Below are positions 38,989-48,563 of a stretch of DNA of 64,000 nt, in pieces. The notes beneath the pieces are model-generated. The model was not told the origin of the DNA and did no database searches. It worked only from the letters and a program-made list of their open reading frames with translations. Position numbers and translations under genes: made by a program. Positions within the stretch are counted from its first letter, which is position 1. Each line of letters begins with the position of its first letter. Origin of the DNA: Clostridium sp. BJN0013 (GTDB lineage Bacteria; Bacillota; Clostridia; Clostridiales; Clostridiaceae); the NCBI RefSeq assembly GCF_040939125.1, contig NZ_CP162495.1:310001-374000 (forward strand), read 5' to 3'.

Positions 38989-39337
38989 AGAATAAAAAAA
39001 TCTAACTACAGAATTTTCATGAATCTGGCTACAAAATAGTTAAATATGTTGTAGAAGTGTAGCATTCGTTATATTGTGTAATTTAAGATGTAATCTGATG
39101 TATAATAATACACTGCATAATAATAATTTTGTAGCAAGTTTGTAGTCTACCACATGAAAAATACACTCTAAAAACTGTAAACAACTACCAAAAAGAGGTT
39201 TCAATGCTGACAGTCATGGGAAAAATCACGAGTGTTGATTATCCAAAATACGTAAATAAAAAGGTATGAAAATGAGGTCATCCTATGGTAATATTAATTT
39301 GCTGAGAAAAAATACTACTGTTTAGGAGAGTGACCTC
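38989..39337. other. Spacer between the MITE and the IS4-family transposase
   Basis: No gene. The part nearest the transposase, with a short GAGGTCA repeat on either side of TGGTAATATTAATTTGCTG, may be the left end of the IS element, but I could not find a matching right end. Confidence 0.35.
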
Positions 39338-40298
39338 ATGAGAAATAATACCACTATATTTGATATATTTCAAGCACTTTTAAAAAAAGAAGAAGTAATT
39401 ACAGTATGTGCGGTTTTAGGCTATAAGGATACATCAAGAAAATTCACAGTATATGATTTGTTTCAATTTTTTATAGCGACAGCAACTAATGAATACAAAA
39501 GTTTTAGAGCTGGTTCAGATTTTATGAATGAAGCTGGATTAAGAGCAGTTGATTATTCCACAATTTCGAAGAAAGCAGCAAATGTAGATTATAAAATAGC
39601 TAAGAAATTATTTGAGATTCTTATAACTAAATGCAATCGTTCGACTCGAAGAATACTTAAATTACCAAAAGATTTATTAGCAGTAGATTCCACTACTATA
39701 ACTGTTGGTGAAGGCAGATTGAAATGGGCAAAGTTCAAAGGTAATAAGTCAGGAATAAAGCTGCATGTGGCTCTTAATGTAAATACTTTAATGCCTCAAA
39801 AAGTCATTGAAACTACTGCAAACAAACATGATGGTCCAAATAGGTGAAAAACTTATTAATACAGATTGTATTTTGGTAGAAGATAGAGCTTATGGGAAAC
39901 ATAAGAGATATGATATGTTTAAATCTATAAAACAAGCATTTGTCATAAGAATCAAAGATAATATAACACTAAGTTATCCAAAAAACATAAAAAGTTTAAG
40001 AGCTGAAAATTCTAATATAATCAAGGATGTTACTTGTTACCTTGGAGAAGGCTCTTCTAAAACTGAAAATAGATTTAGAGTTGTTGAATTTAGTGACTTA
40101 TATGGAAAATCCATAAGGGTATGTACTAACTTAATGGCTATTACACCTGAAAAAATTGCAGATATCTATAAAGAAAGATGGAAAGTTGAAAGCTTTTTTA
40201 GATTTATAAAGCAAAATTTGAATGTTAAAAGATTGTTTGGAACTAAAAAAACTGCCGATGGCAAAAACCTATCGACAGTTTTTTATTCTCATAAATGA
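39338..40298 (+). pseudogene. IS4-family transposase, frameshifted and 3'-truncated
   Basis: Two overlapping frames (39338-39847 and 39807-40298) make one protein with a frameshift near 39840. The DDE residues are visible as LLAVDSTTI, then CILVEDRAY, then YKERWKVESFFRFIKQ, the IS4 YREK-like signature. After NVKRLFGT the sequence departs from the family and ends in a terminator hairpin, so the C-terminus is lost. It is likely inactive. Confidence 0.8.
40245..40285. terminator. Bidirectional terminator between the transposase remnant and merR-type gene
   Basis: AAAAAACTGCCGATGG pairs with CCTATCGACAGTTTTTT with minor mismatches, with T-runs on both strands. It serves convergent transcription. 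Confidence 0.8.
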
Positions 40299-40317
40299 AA
40301 TATTTAAAGAATAAAAA

Positions 40318-40704
40318 TTAGTTATCTGTTCTTTTCAATTGTTCTTCTTTTACTAATACTTTTTCTTCATATCCATCAATTTTCTTATCCAGACGTTCTA
40401 GCGTTTGCTTCATTCCATTAATTCTCTCAACAAGCTGACTACGCTGTTCTATCAAGAGCTGTTTTCTAGCCTTAATTGTAGAATTTCCCTGTTGAAACAT
40501 GGTTACATACTCAATCAATACTTCAATTGGAAGACCTGCATTTCGCATACATTTGATAAATTCGACCCAATTACAGTCTTCTTCCGTGTAGTCCCTAGTT
40601 CCACTGGCATTTCGATTCACAGGTGGAATTAAACCTATACGCTCATAATACCGCAATGTATCAGCTGTTATGCCATATTTTTGACTTACTTCTGCAATCA
40701 TCAT
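40318..40704 (-). CDS. MerR family transcriptional regulator
   Basis: The product of about 128 residues has the MerR winged helix (AEVSQKYGITADTLRYYERIGLI) and the following coiled-coil helix with QQGNSTIKARKQLLIEQR, typical of the small YraB/AdhR-like aldehyde or electrophile-responsive group. The ATG at 40704 follows GAGGTG with good spacing; the ATG at 40719 is inside that site. It is the second gene of an operon with the FMN reductase, and a MerR-type promoter lies upstream of both. Confidence 0.88.
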   Translation of the reverse strand: MMIAEVSQKYGITADTLRYYERIGLIPPVNRNASGTRDYTEEDCNWVEFIKCMRNAGLPIEVLIEYVTMFQQGNSTIKARKQLLIEQRSQLVERINGMKQTLERLDKKIDGYEEKVLVKEEQLKRTDN

Positions 40705-40719
40705 AGAAAAGCACCTCAT

Positions 40720-41256
40720 TTATCGAATAAAATTTGTGAATATGGTTTGTTCTCTTTCCGGTAAAGCAATACCCGCTTTTGTTCCGGCTTCTTTGCATTT
40801 TAAAAAGAATGCCATATTAATTGGCATCTCCATTAATGTAAAGTATTTATTTAATTGATCGAAAGTTGCCGTAGTTCCAGCTCTTCTGGCTGATACCACA
40901 GCAGCTGCAGGTTTCAAATAAAAAGATTGTTTACCCGAACATAAATCTGCATAAAATACACGATCCATAAAAGAAGTAATTGCCCCGCTGGCAGCTGCAT
41001 AGTGTACCAGAGAACCAAATATATATCCATCAAAATTTCCTGCTATTTCAAGAAATTCATTGACTTTGTCATCAAATACACAATGGCCTATTTTGACACA
41101 GCTTTTGCAGGCAATACATCCAGTCAATGGCTTCGTTCCAATTTGAAATATTTCCACATCTATTCCTTCGTGATTTAAAGTTTTTGCCACTTCATGTAAT
41201 GCTGTATAGGTACATCCTTTTTTATGTGGACTTCCATTTACTAATAATACTTTCAT
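40720..41256 (-). CDS. NADPH-dependent FMN reductase / flavodoxin-like iron-sulfur flavoprotein
   Basis: The 178-residue protein begins KVLLVNGSPHKKGCTYTAL, the FMN phosphate loop of the flavodoxin-like reductases. It has CIACKSCVKIGHC, a cysteine motif near residues 48-60 that resembles the compact iron-sulfur motif of Isf-type flavoproteins, and GSLVHYAAASGAITSFMDR. The ATG at 41256 follows GGAAGGAG. It is probably an NAD(P)H oxidoreductase induced through the adjacent MerR protein. Confidence 0.85.
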   Translation of the reverse strand: MKVLLVNGSPHKKGCTYTALHEVAKTLNHEGIDVEIFQIGTKPLTGCIACKSCVKIGHCVFDDKVNEFLEIAGNFDGYIFGSLVHYAAASGAITSFMDRVFYADLCSGKQSFYLKPAAAVVSARRAGTTATFDQLNKYFTLMEMPINMAFFLKCKEAGTKAGIALPEREQTIFTNFIR

Positions 41257-41449
41257 AGTTTGCTCCTTCCATCTTAAACTTAAATATTTTCTGACATAAC
41301 CTATTCTAAGTATCCATGATATATTTTTCAAAAATCATTATAAGTTTCTAGAGTAATTAAATATTCCACTAAACTTGCTAAAAACATATTTTCCAAATTC
41401 TTTATTTTTTTACCTACGCTTTTTACTTGTATTTCTTTGTTCTATATAT

Positions 41450-41480
41450 ACCCTATCACTTGAAGTATACTCCAAGTCAA
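41450..41480 (-). promoter_or_regulatory. MerR-type promoter/operator
   Basis: On the minus strand TTGACT (41480-41475) and TAGGGT (41455-41450) are separated by 19 bp, the long spacer typical of MerR-activated promoters. The spacer carries the palindrome CTTGGAGTATACTTCAAG. It drives the flavoprotein/merR operon after a leader of about 190 nt. Confidence 0.8.
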
Positions 41481-41639
41481 GTATTTTTTAATAGAAATAT
41501 TGTAAAATGAAAAGGTAATTTGTTGTTTGCACTACTTAATTCGTGTTTCGTGATTTTAGTCTTGCACGATATTTGGCTACAAAGTTCCTCTTTCAAAAGA
41601 TAAATGCTATAATTTTTATTAGCAAGGAGGATAATTGTA

Positions 41640-41717
41640 ATGAAAAAATTAATTCTAATTTTAGGGATAATAGTTACAATAATATTTGTGGGGACGCTAA
41701 TAAAAGGCATAAATTGA
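41640..41717 (+). CDS. Short hydrophobic peptide frame (25 residues)
   Basis: MKKLILILGIIVTIIFVGTL is followed by five more residues and TGA. An excellent AAGGAGG site precedes it. It could be a small membrane peptide or the start of a decayed lipoprotein or membrane gene: further fragments (ending GPVVAFSGAFDLIL) lie downstream in other frames up to 41862. Confidence 0.35.
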   Translation: MKKLILILGIIVTIIFVGTLIKGIN

Positions 41718-41875
41718 AATAATAAAAATGATTCACAGCCATAAAAGTACTTGCTGTAATGGCAGGTGCTTTTGTTATGTCTGTAAAAAGGGGATGGAAA
41801 TTTGGCAATAAATGCAGGACCCGTAGTAGCTTTTTCCGGGGCTTTTGATTTAATCTTATAAAAAGGTGGTATAAA

Positions 41876-42408
41876 ATGAAAAAACTCACACATGATGTTT
41901 TTTTAAATAGAATATTAAATATACATGATAATAAGTTTAAAATATTAGGCGAATACAAAATAGTAAAACAAAAAATAATATATGAATTAAAGGATAAATT
42001 GAGCAATATAAATATGACAATACCGAGCGGAAAAAATACGAAATTGTTTATCTAATTTGTAATGAAAGGCAATTAATTATTGTAAAATTTGATGGTGTAA
42101 GAGGTTTTATGGCAGATTTTCTTCTGTATTTAGAAGATGAAGAATTTATTTATCAAGCTTTTATTGAACCAAAGTGAGAGCAGCTCATTACTCAAGACAA
42201 ATGGAAAGAAAAATTTCTTGAAGCTACTTCTAGTAATGATTTACAAATAATCGATGAAAACGATAATGTTATTTTATATGGTTTTAAGTTTTTTACTAAT
42301 AAAAATAAAGATTTATTTGTTAAAGAGTTAGAAGACAAGCTATTTGATGGAAGGTCTTTGGATGAGTCAATAGAATTAGTGCAATATTCAGGAAAAATGC
42401 CTGTATAA
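41876..42408 (+). pseudogene. Decayed gene of unknown family
   Basis: One frame (41876-42055) starts MKKLTHDVFLNRILNIHDNK and closes after 59 residues. A second frame reads KKYEIVYLICNERQLIIVKF, then ADFLLYLEDEEFIYQAF, has a TGA at 42175-42177, and continues in phase to 42408 with EKFLEATSSNDLQIIDENDN. Together they look like one or two genes broken by a frameshift and a stop. No family is recognised for the second part; the first resembles the N-terminus of phage zinc-ribbon/HNH-type proteins. Confidence 0.4.
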
Positions 42409-42425
42409 AATCCACTTTAGAACAT

Positions 42426-42453
42426 AAAAGCCCTGGATGGCCCCAGAGCTTTT
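42426..42453 (+). terminator. Hairpin after the decayed gene
   Basis: AAAAGCCCTGG pairs with CCAGAGCTTTT around ATGGCC with one mismatch; short T-run. Confidence 0.6.
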
Positions 42454-42459
42454 ATCCAT

Positions 42460-42990
42460 GATAAAATTATTTCATGATAAAACTATTTAGTGAGATAATA
42501 AAGGATTTTATAAACATTAATTATTATACCCAATTTACCACGTTTTATATTTATTCAAAAGTTGGAGTACTTAAGTGAAAGACTCGTACCTTAAAAGTCT
42601 GAGGCTTTTGCTGTTTATATTAATTGTGGGCGTAAATGAAAGATTTAATATGTAGAAAACTTCTGGCTAAAATAAAGCTGGATGGTATGCTTTATAAAGA
42701 CTGTACAAAGGATTGAGAAAATTAAAGGATACTGTTAATTAATAGCATATTCATAATATATTGTTTTATTCATTCAAATAATTATGTTAAATAATTTTAG
42801 AGAAGCAATTAAAAATTTGTTCATACAAATATAAAAAATACATAAATTTAGTATCTTTAAAATATTACCATTATTATGCTATAATGTATTTAATAGTAAT
42901 GATTCATGTTATATAGAATTACCCTCTTTCTATCATTACTGTATGAGTGATTACAGGGATAATAGGTCGGCACAATGGAAGGGGGTAATG
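42460..42990. other. Intergenic region before the small membrane protein
   Basis: No supported gene in about 530 bp. GTATGAGTGATTACAGG near 42941 is the inverted partner of a motif at 43262 on the other side of the small gene. Confidence 0.35.
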
Positions 42991-42993
42991 TGA

Positions 42994-43188
42994 ATGAACT
43001 TTTTCTTTTTGTGTATTATAGTGCTTTCAATTACTGAGATATTGAGTTTATGTATTATTTCAGTTTTCTGTTATAAACAAGATAAACTTAAAATGTTTTT
43101 TGAAAGCAAGAACGGTATCTCGAAAAACAAGATTTTGACGGATATTAAAATTAAAATAGATAAACTAAAAAAAGAAAATAACAAGTAA
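42994..43188 (+). CDS. Small single-span membrane protein
   Basis: The 64-residue protein has one N-terminal membrane helix (residues 3-26) and a basic, lysine-rich cytoplasmic tail. A GAAGGGGG site precedes it. A hairpin, AACAAGT-ACTT with AAGT-ACTTGTT, follows at 43180-43211. The architecture is like small type I toxins or small regulatory membrane proteins, but there is no direct evidence. An inverted repeat with GAGTGATTACAG flanks it. Confidence 0.5.
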   Translation: MNFFFLCIIVLSITEILSLCIISVFCYKQDKLKMFFESKNGISKNKILTDIKIKIDKLKKENNK

Positions 43189-43211
43189 CTTTTGGGAGAA
43201 GTCACTTGTTC

Positions 43212-43620
43212 ATATATAGGTTCTTTCTCGTATAACATGATTTTATAAATTTACAGTTTCTCTGTAATCACTCACCTACATACCTTATTATTATATTATA
43301 ATTGAAGCAAAAAATATACTTATTTATGATATTTTTTATTAGTTTAATTGTTATTGTCTAATTTATTTTAACAAATATTGCCAAAGACTCATTTAATCAC
43401 CTGAAGTGTTTTTATAGAAATGTATAAACAACGAATTAATTATTGGAAGTTGTTAAATATGAAATAAAGTCAGATAAAGCTACTAAATTTGTATATAGGG
43501 TTGTTTACCCAAATCTAGTTTGATTTTAAATTGTTTTTTACACCCTTAACTAAATTAACTATATTCATATAAGCATATAAGCCTGCTGTGTTCCTTTTGT
43601 TACAATAGGTCTGCCAAAGC
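43212..43620. other. Intergenic region with a SASP-upstream-like motif
   Basis: No gene. Positions 43395-43429 closely resemble the sequence upstream of the SASP gene (52129-52164). The remainder is AT-rich and unassigned. Confidence 0.4.
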
Positions 43621-43639
43621 TTACCCAATGTAATTTCCT

Positions 43640-44000
43640 TAAGAGTTTAGCAAGAACTTCGTTGGGCAGGCATGGCTTCAGATGCTTGTGATGCCTGGAA
43701 CAGATACAATTGCCCTATTGGGAACGTAACTTTTGAACCTGGGTGTCGTAACAACTGGTATAAACTGCAGGTGGTCAGATTCTGTTAGTTATAGGCGGAA
43801 GAGGCTAGTATCAAGAAGAAGATAAGCCAGCACAGGAACTCCATCCAGGAGATGTGGTAAAATCGGTTAATGTGAAACACTGGTATGATGCTGCTAAAAC
43901 AGCTGGTTTGTACATTTTTCTGTAGAGACAAATGTACAGGCTGGTTCGGCAGAGTGATTGGAGGCTGTGGCAGATGAAGAATACAACAAATTAAAATAAT
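43640..44000 (+). pseudogene. Cupin-domain protein remnant
   Basis: Broken frames contain CPIGNVTFEPGCRNNWYK, then HPGDVV (from CATCCAGGAGATGTG) and VKHWYDAA, then VETNVQAGS, which in order match a cupin of the type fused to carboxymuconolactone decarboxylases in clostridia. Several frameshifts prevent translation, and two metal-ligand positions are altered. Confidence 0.6.
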
Positions 44001-44029
44001 TGAGAAATGAGGTGAATGAAGCATAAATA

Positions 44030-44394
44030 AGAATATCCAGTTTACTTCTATTCTGTAAGTGCATAACTTAAAATGGTAATTAATCGTACAGTTGCTGAGT
44101 ACACTGAGATTAAAAATAAAGAATTATATTTCATTATTATTATTGTATAATTAGTGTTGTTAGATTGAATTTATTTTTTAATTCCTGTTAGTGTGATTTG
44201 TGAGTCCCCTTCATAATTCCTTATCTCAAATAAATATTATGTACGTATAAATATTCATATTATAAATTAAAGTCATCCTATTGAGAGAAATAAATATCAG
44301 GGAAATATCAAATATTTATTATTAAATTTAATATTTACTATTTTATATTCATGCATAATATAGTATAATCATAAATATAAAAGGAGGTAAATAT
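44030..44394. other. Intergenic region before the transglutaminase-like gene
   Basis: No gene; ends with the ribosome binding site AAAAGGAGG. Confidence 0.35.
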
Positions 44395-45006
44395 ATGAAT
44401 TTAGTATTAGAAAATAGAAATTTATTAAACTATTTACTGGTAAGTAAATATGTTGATTTTGATAAAGAGATTATACAAGATAAAGCAAAGGAACTATTTC
44501 ATGAAAATTTAGATGAAATTAAAAAAATTAGAATTGCATTTGAGTATGTTAGAGATAAGATTTCTCATTCTTGGGATATTCAAAGTAAGAAGATAACAAG
44601 AATTGCTTCAGAAGTATTAAAATATAAAGAAGGTATGTGTTATGCAAAATCCATGCTATTGGCTGCATTATTAAGGTATCAGGGTATTCCAACTGGTTTT
44701 TGCTATCAAAGATTAATATTAGGAGATACTCCACAAACAGGATATTGTATACATGCCTTAAATGCAGTTTTCATTTCATCAACAGGCAGATGGATACGTA
44801 TAGACGCTCGAGGAAATACAAATGGCAAAAATGCTCAATTTTTTATAGATAAAGAACAACTTGCATTTCCGATCCGTGTAGAATATGATGAGATTGATTA
44901 TCCAACAATATTTGTTAATCCTATTAAAGTAACAACTGAAACATTAGAAAATAATACAAATTGTATTGAAATGATTAAATATAATTTACCTACTGTATTA
45001 AGATGA
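44395..45006 (+). CDS. Transglutaminase-like cysteine protease-fold protein
   Basis: The 203-residue cytoplasmic protein has the transglutaminase-like core. The catalytic Cys is in KEGMCYAKSMLLAALLRYQG, the His in GYCIHALNAVF, and the Asp in WIRIDARGN, so the triad is intact. These proteins act as proteases or peptide hydrolases in bacteria; the substrate is unknown. A strong AAAAGGAGG site precedes it, and a terminator follows at 45107. Confidence 0.88.
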   Translation: MNLVLENRNLLNYLLVSKYVDFDKEIIQDKAKELFHENLDEIKKIRIAFEYVRDKISHSWDIQSKKITRIASEVLKYKEGMCYAKSMLLAALLRYQGIPTGFCYQRLILGDTPQTGYCIHALNAVFISSTGRWIRIDARGNTNGKNAQFFIDKEQLAFPIRVEYDEIDYPTIFVNPIKVTTETLENNTNCIEMIKYNLPTVLR

Positions 45007-45106
45007 CTTTAATAATATGAATATTTTAAATTTAAATAGTAAATAAATACGAATTATATTAAAGCGGAGAGAGTCACAGTAAAATATTATTAGGCAGAAA
45101 AAAAGG

Positions 45107-45144
45107 AAAGGCCGCCAGCAATTACCTAGCTGAAAGGCCTTTTA
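45107..45144 (+). terminator. Terminator after the transglutaminase-like gene
   Basis: AAAGGCC pairs with GGCCTTT, with an inner CAGC/GCTG pairing, followed by TTT. Confidence 0.75.
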
Positions 45145-45205
45145 TTGATACTAAAGACTTTTTATAATTAATTTTGAGAAAACAAATATAGAAAGAAGCT
45201 TTAGT

Positions 45206-45646
45206 ATGAATAATATAATTTTAGATGAATTGGAATTGAATTTCAACAGTATAGAGAAGGAAATTTTTGAGGTTGTATGCAAGATAGGTTTATCAAGGAT
45301 AAAGGTTATCTTGGAAAATGTAGATAATTTGATATTTGAAAGCAGGGATACTAAAAGATATAGATATAAGTTTAAAACAGATGAAAAGATAAAAGAAGAA
45401 CTACAAGAGGTATATAGCTACTATAAGAGTAATTTTAATGCACTTACAAGATACCAGGATAGATCTGAAGATGACAGGCGTGAAATTAACTTGTTTTTAA
45501 CAGCCAAAGGTAAGGAAATATCACAAAAATCAACTTAGACTCCTGCATCATATATTGCTATGATTTCAGCGTTAGAAAAAATATCGACGGAAGATATTGA
45601 TACACTACTTCATATTCATAAAGAACTCTTAAGATCTATACAGTAA
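45206..45646 (+). pseudogene. Chimera of ISLre2 transposase N-terminus and MarR C-terminus
   Basis: Residues 1-53 (LDELELNFNSIEKEIFEVVC, then ESRDTKRYRYK) resemble the N-terminus of ISLre2/UPF0236 transposases. From about residue 80 the frame reads RYQDRSEDDRREINLFLTAKG, the wing and following helix of MarR regulators. A TAG ends the ORF at 45538, but the same frame continues with EKISTEDIDTLLHIHKELL to a TAA at 45646, the MarR C-terminal helix. It is a fusion scar rather than a functional gene. Confidence 0.6.
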
Positions 45647-45826
45647 AACATGAGATTATATAAAAAGATTGAAAGTAGGATTAATACGATTTTGAAATAA
45701 GACATAATTTTCTTGGAAGTGTCACAAGTGTAATTTATTATAAATTAATATTAAAAGCAGGAATTATCATAATAGAAATATAATACTAAATTTGTGAATT
45801 ATCTAAATGAAGAGGAGTGTAAAATT

Positions 45827-46144
45827 ATGGAAACAAAAGGACTTAACGAATTTCAAAAATCATTAGAAGATATTGTAAAAGAAATTGAAGAGCTAGAAAA
45901 TAAATTAGAAGTATCATTTGATGAATTGTTTAATGAAGATTTTATGCGGCAATATACATCTTATAATACCTGGGATGAATTGTTAAATAAGAGTGGTTTT
46001 GGAGTAAAAAATAATGAAGATTTTGAAAAGATTCCAAATAAAAAATTGAATAGATATATCAGAAAAGTAACATCTTTTAAAAATTGGGAAAATATGATTA
46101 ATAAAGCCACTGAAATTTATATTTATAAACAAATAGGAATTTAA
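45827..46144 (+). CDS. Small phage-type hypothetical protein
   Basis: The 105-residue protein starts METKGLNEFQKSLEDIVKEI, followed by SFDELFNEDFMRQYTSYNTW and ends with a KATEIYIYKQIG helix. Similar small proteins with the pattern FDELFNxxFMRxYT occur in prophages and mobile elements of Firmicutes (from memory); their function is unknown. The ATG at 45827 follows a GAGGAG site and is preferred to 45794. Confidence 0.6.
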   Translation: METKGLNEFQKSLEDIVKEIEELENKLEVSFDELFNEDFMRQYTSYNTWDELLNKSGFGVKNNEDFEKIPNKKLNRYIRKVTSFKNWENMINKATEIYIYKQIGI

Positions 46145-46340
46145 TTTTTTGTTTATATAGAAATATAATTAATACAAATAATAGATTTTGATTTATAATA
46201 AATAGTATGTTTGATAATCAATTATTGAACGATAATAAAAAATAGCTATTTACAAACTTATTTACATATTATATACGGAAAATAGTATATAAAAAATGTT
46301 TCATATTTATACAAAAATGTAAATGAAGAGAGGATTAATA

Positions 46341-47546
46341 ATGACTGAAAAGATTAGAATGAACGTACCTTTAGTAGAAATGGACGGAGATGAAATGACT
46401 AGAATCATCTGGAAGATGATTAAGAATTTACTCTTGGAACCATACATAGACTTAAAAACTGAGTATTATGATCTTGGACTTGTTAAAAGAGACGAAACTA
46501 ATGATGAAATAACTATTGAAGCTGCAAATGCAATAAAAAAATATGGTGTTGGCGTAAAATGTGCTACTATAACTCCAAATGCTAAAAGAGTTAAGGAATA
46601 TAACCTTAAGAGTATGTGGAAAAGTCCTAACGGAACAATAAGAGCAATTCTGGATGGTACAGTTTTCCGTACACCTATTATAGTAAACAGTATAAAACCT
46701 CTTATGAGAACATGGGAAAAACCTATTACAGTTGCAAGACATGCATATGGTGATGTGTATAGAGATGTAGAGTACAAAGTAGAAGAACCTGGTAAAATGG
46801 AATTAGTGTTCACTTCTGAAAAAGGAGAAGAAACAAGACAAACACTTCATGTTTTCAATGGACCAGGTGTTGTAATGGGAATGCATAACCTTGATAAATC
46901 TATTGAAAGTTTTGCACGCTCCTGCTTTAATTATGCATTGGATATGAATCAAAATTTATGGTTTGCTTCAAAAGATACGATTTCTAAGACCTATGATCAT
47001 AGATTTAAGGATATATTCCAAGAAATATATGATGCTGAATACGATACTAAGTTTAAGGATGCGGATATAGAATATTTCTATACATTAATTGATGATGCTG
47101 TTGCTAGAGTTGTAAAATCAGAAGGTGGTTTTATATGGGCATGTAAGAATTATGATGGTGATGTGATGTCGGATATGGTTGCTACTGCTTTTGGAAGTCT
47201 TGCAATGATGACTTCAGTGCTTGTGTCACCTGAAGGCTATTATGAGTATGAAGCAGCTCATGGTACTGTACAAAAACATTATTATCAGCACCTTAAAGGA
47301 CAGCTAACCTCTACAAATTCCATGGCTACTTTATTTGCATGGACAGGAGCTCTACGAAAGAGAGGAGAAATAGACGGAATAGATGAATTAGTTGAATTTG
47401 CAGATAAACTTGAAGATACATCTATCAGAACCATTGAAGAAGGCGTTATGACTAAAGATTTAGCTCCACTTTCAGAGTTAGAAAATAAAAAAATAGTTAA
47501 TACAGAGGAGTTCCTTTTAGAGATAAAGAAGAGATTAGAAGAGTAG
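46341..47546 (+). CDS. icd: NADP-dependent isocitrate dehydrogenase
   Basis: The 401-residue enzyme oxidises isocitrate to 2-oxoglutarate. It is of the eukaryotic-like homodimeric type, with [13 protein letters not shown] at the N-terminus, [20 protein letters not shown] (substrate loop), and the cofactor region [20 protein letters not shown], where H and K/R residues favour NADP. An ATG at 46323 in frame is part of the leader; AGAGAGGA places the start at 46341. It stands alone, with no citrate synthase or aconitase adjacent. In an anaerobe its role is glutamate synthesis. Confidence 0.96.
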   Translation: MTEKIRMNVPLVEMDGDEMTRIIWKMIKNLLLEPYIDLKTEYYDLGLVKRDETNDEITIEAANAIKKYGVGVKCATITPNAKRVKEYNLKSMWKSPNGTIRAILDGTVFRTPIIVNSIKPLMRTWEKPITVARHAYGDVYRDVEYKVEEPGKMELVFTSEKGEETRQTLHVFNGPGVVMGMHNLDKSIESFARSCFNYALDMNQNLWFASKDTISKTYDHRFKDIFQEIYDAEYDTKFKDADIEYFYTLIDDAVARVVKSEGGFIWACKNYDGDVMSDMVATAFGSLAMMTSVLVSPEGYYEYEAAHGTVQKHYYQHLKGQLTSTNSMATLFAWTGALRKRGEIDGIDELVEFADKLEDTSIRTIEEGVMTKDLAPLSELENKKIVNTEEFLLEIKKRLEE

Positions 47547-47637
47547 TATTAAATGACGGTTTGTTAAAGACTATCTTTGGGATGGCGTTGATAGATCAGG
47601 GATTCCTTTAAAACAAGTGAACTGAGAGGTAGTTAAT

Positions 47638-47681
47638 AGCAGTCTTTTTTAAGGCTGCTATATTAATTTAATTTTAAATAT
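47638..47681. repeat. 44-bp direct repeat, right copy
   Basis: Same orientation and 42 of 44 bases identical to 27931-27974. The hairpin half AGCAGTCTTTTTTAAGGCT-GCT lies 92 nt after icd and could act as its terminator. Confidence 0.75.
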
Positions 47682-47903
47682 CATCATCTTGTTTCTGTCT
47701 AAATTCAGGGAGAAGTTTAAAAATAAGATCCATTTTAAATTTAGTCATGTATTTGGCGAAATATTTAAATGTTATAGTTGAAAATTTATTTAAAAATTAG
47801 GTGATAGTAGATAGAATTTTTTATAAAACAATACTAATATATTGACTTGATATGACATAAAATATTATACTTAAAATAACTTAGAGGAATTTAGGGGAAA
47901 AAG
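47682..47903. other. Intergenic region upstream of the PAP2 gene
   Basis: AT-rich; no gene found. TTGACTTGATATGACATAAAATAT near 47840 could be a promoter: TTGACT with AAAATAT about 17 nt on. Confidence 0.35.
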
Positions 47904-48563
47904 ATGAAAATAATAAAAAGAATATATAACTATATACCAAAATATTCTATTAGACCTTTAATTTTATGTGTATTATTTAATTTTACCATATATTTAGGGG
48001 TACGTTTGTTCTATAAACATAGAGTTTTTCATAATTTAACGTCGTACTGTGATAATAAAATTCCAGTAATTCCAATATTCGTATTAATCTATTTTGGAAG
48101 TTATCTTTTTTGGATTATTAATTACATATTAATCAGTAGCATAAATGAAGAGCATTGCTATCGTTTTTTAATGGCAGATTTATTAGGAAAATTAATATGT
48201 GGCATTATATATATAAAATTTCCTACGACTAACATACGGCCCAATATTACCACATCAGATATTTTTTCGGACATGCTTAAATTTCTATATAGTATAGATG
48301 CAGCAAATAATCTTTTTCCATCAATTCATTGTTTGGTTAGTTGGTATTGTTTCATTGGTTTACGAAATTGTAAGGTTATTCCTGCTTGGTATAGATATTT
48401 CTCTTTATTTATGGCCATAATGATATGTATTTCAACATTAATGACAAAACAGCATGTTATAATTGATGTTTTAGGAGGAGTTATGTTGGCTGAATTAACA
48501 TGGCAGCTATCTTTACATTTGCAACTTTATAAAACATTTAAGCTTATTAATCAGGAGGTATAA
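47904..48563 (+). CDS. PAP2-family membrane phosphatase
   Basis: The 219-residue integral membrane protein has about six hydrophobic segments and the PAP2 motifs FPSIHCLVSWY (near 142-152) and TKQHVIIDVLGG (near 184-195), with the catalytic histidines. The first motif (KxxxxxxRP) may be KFPTTNIRP. It probably dephosphorylates a lipid phosphate, or acts as a phospholipid-headgroup transferase in glycolipid synthesis. Its stop directly precedes the start of the glycosyltransferase gene. Confidence 0.85.
   Translation: MKIIKRIYNYIPKYSIRPLILCVLFNFTIYLGVRLFYKHRVFHNLTSYCDNKIPVIPIFVLIYFGSYLFWIINYILISSINEEHCYRFLMADLLGKLICGIIYIKFPTTNIRPNITTSDIFSDMLKFLYSIDAANNLFPSIHCLVSWYCFIGLRNCKVIPAWYRYFSLFMAIMICISTLMTKQHVIIDVLGGVMLAELTWQLSLHLQLYKTFKLINQEV

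Noticed and set aside
41477-42006. Two long minus-strand frames overlapping decayed genes
   Set aside because: They lie opposite better-supported plus-strand remnants and show a hydrophobic shadow composition with no ribosome binding site.
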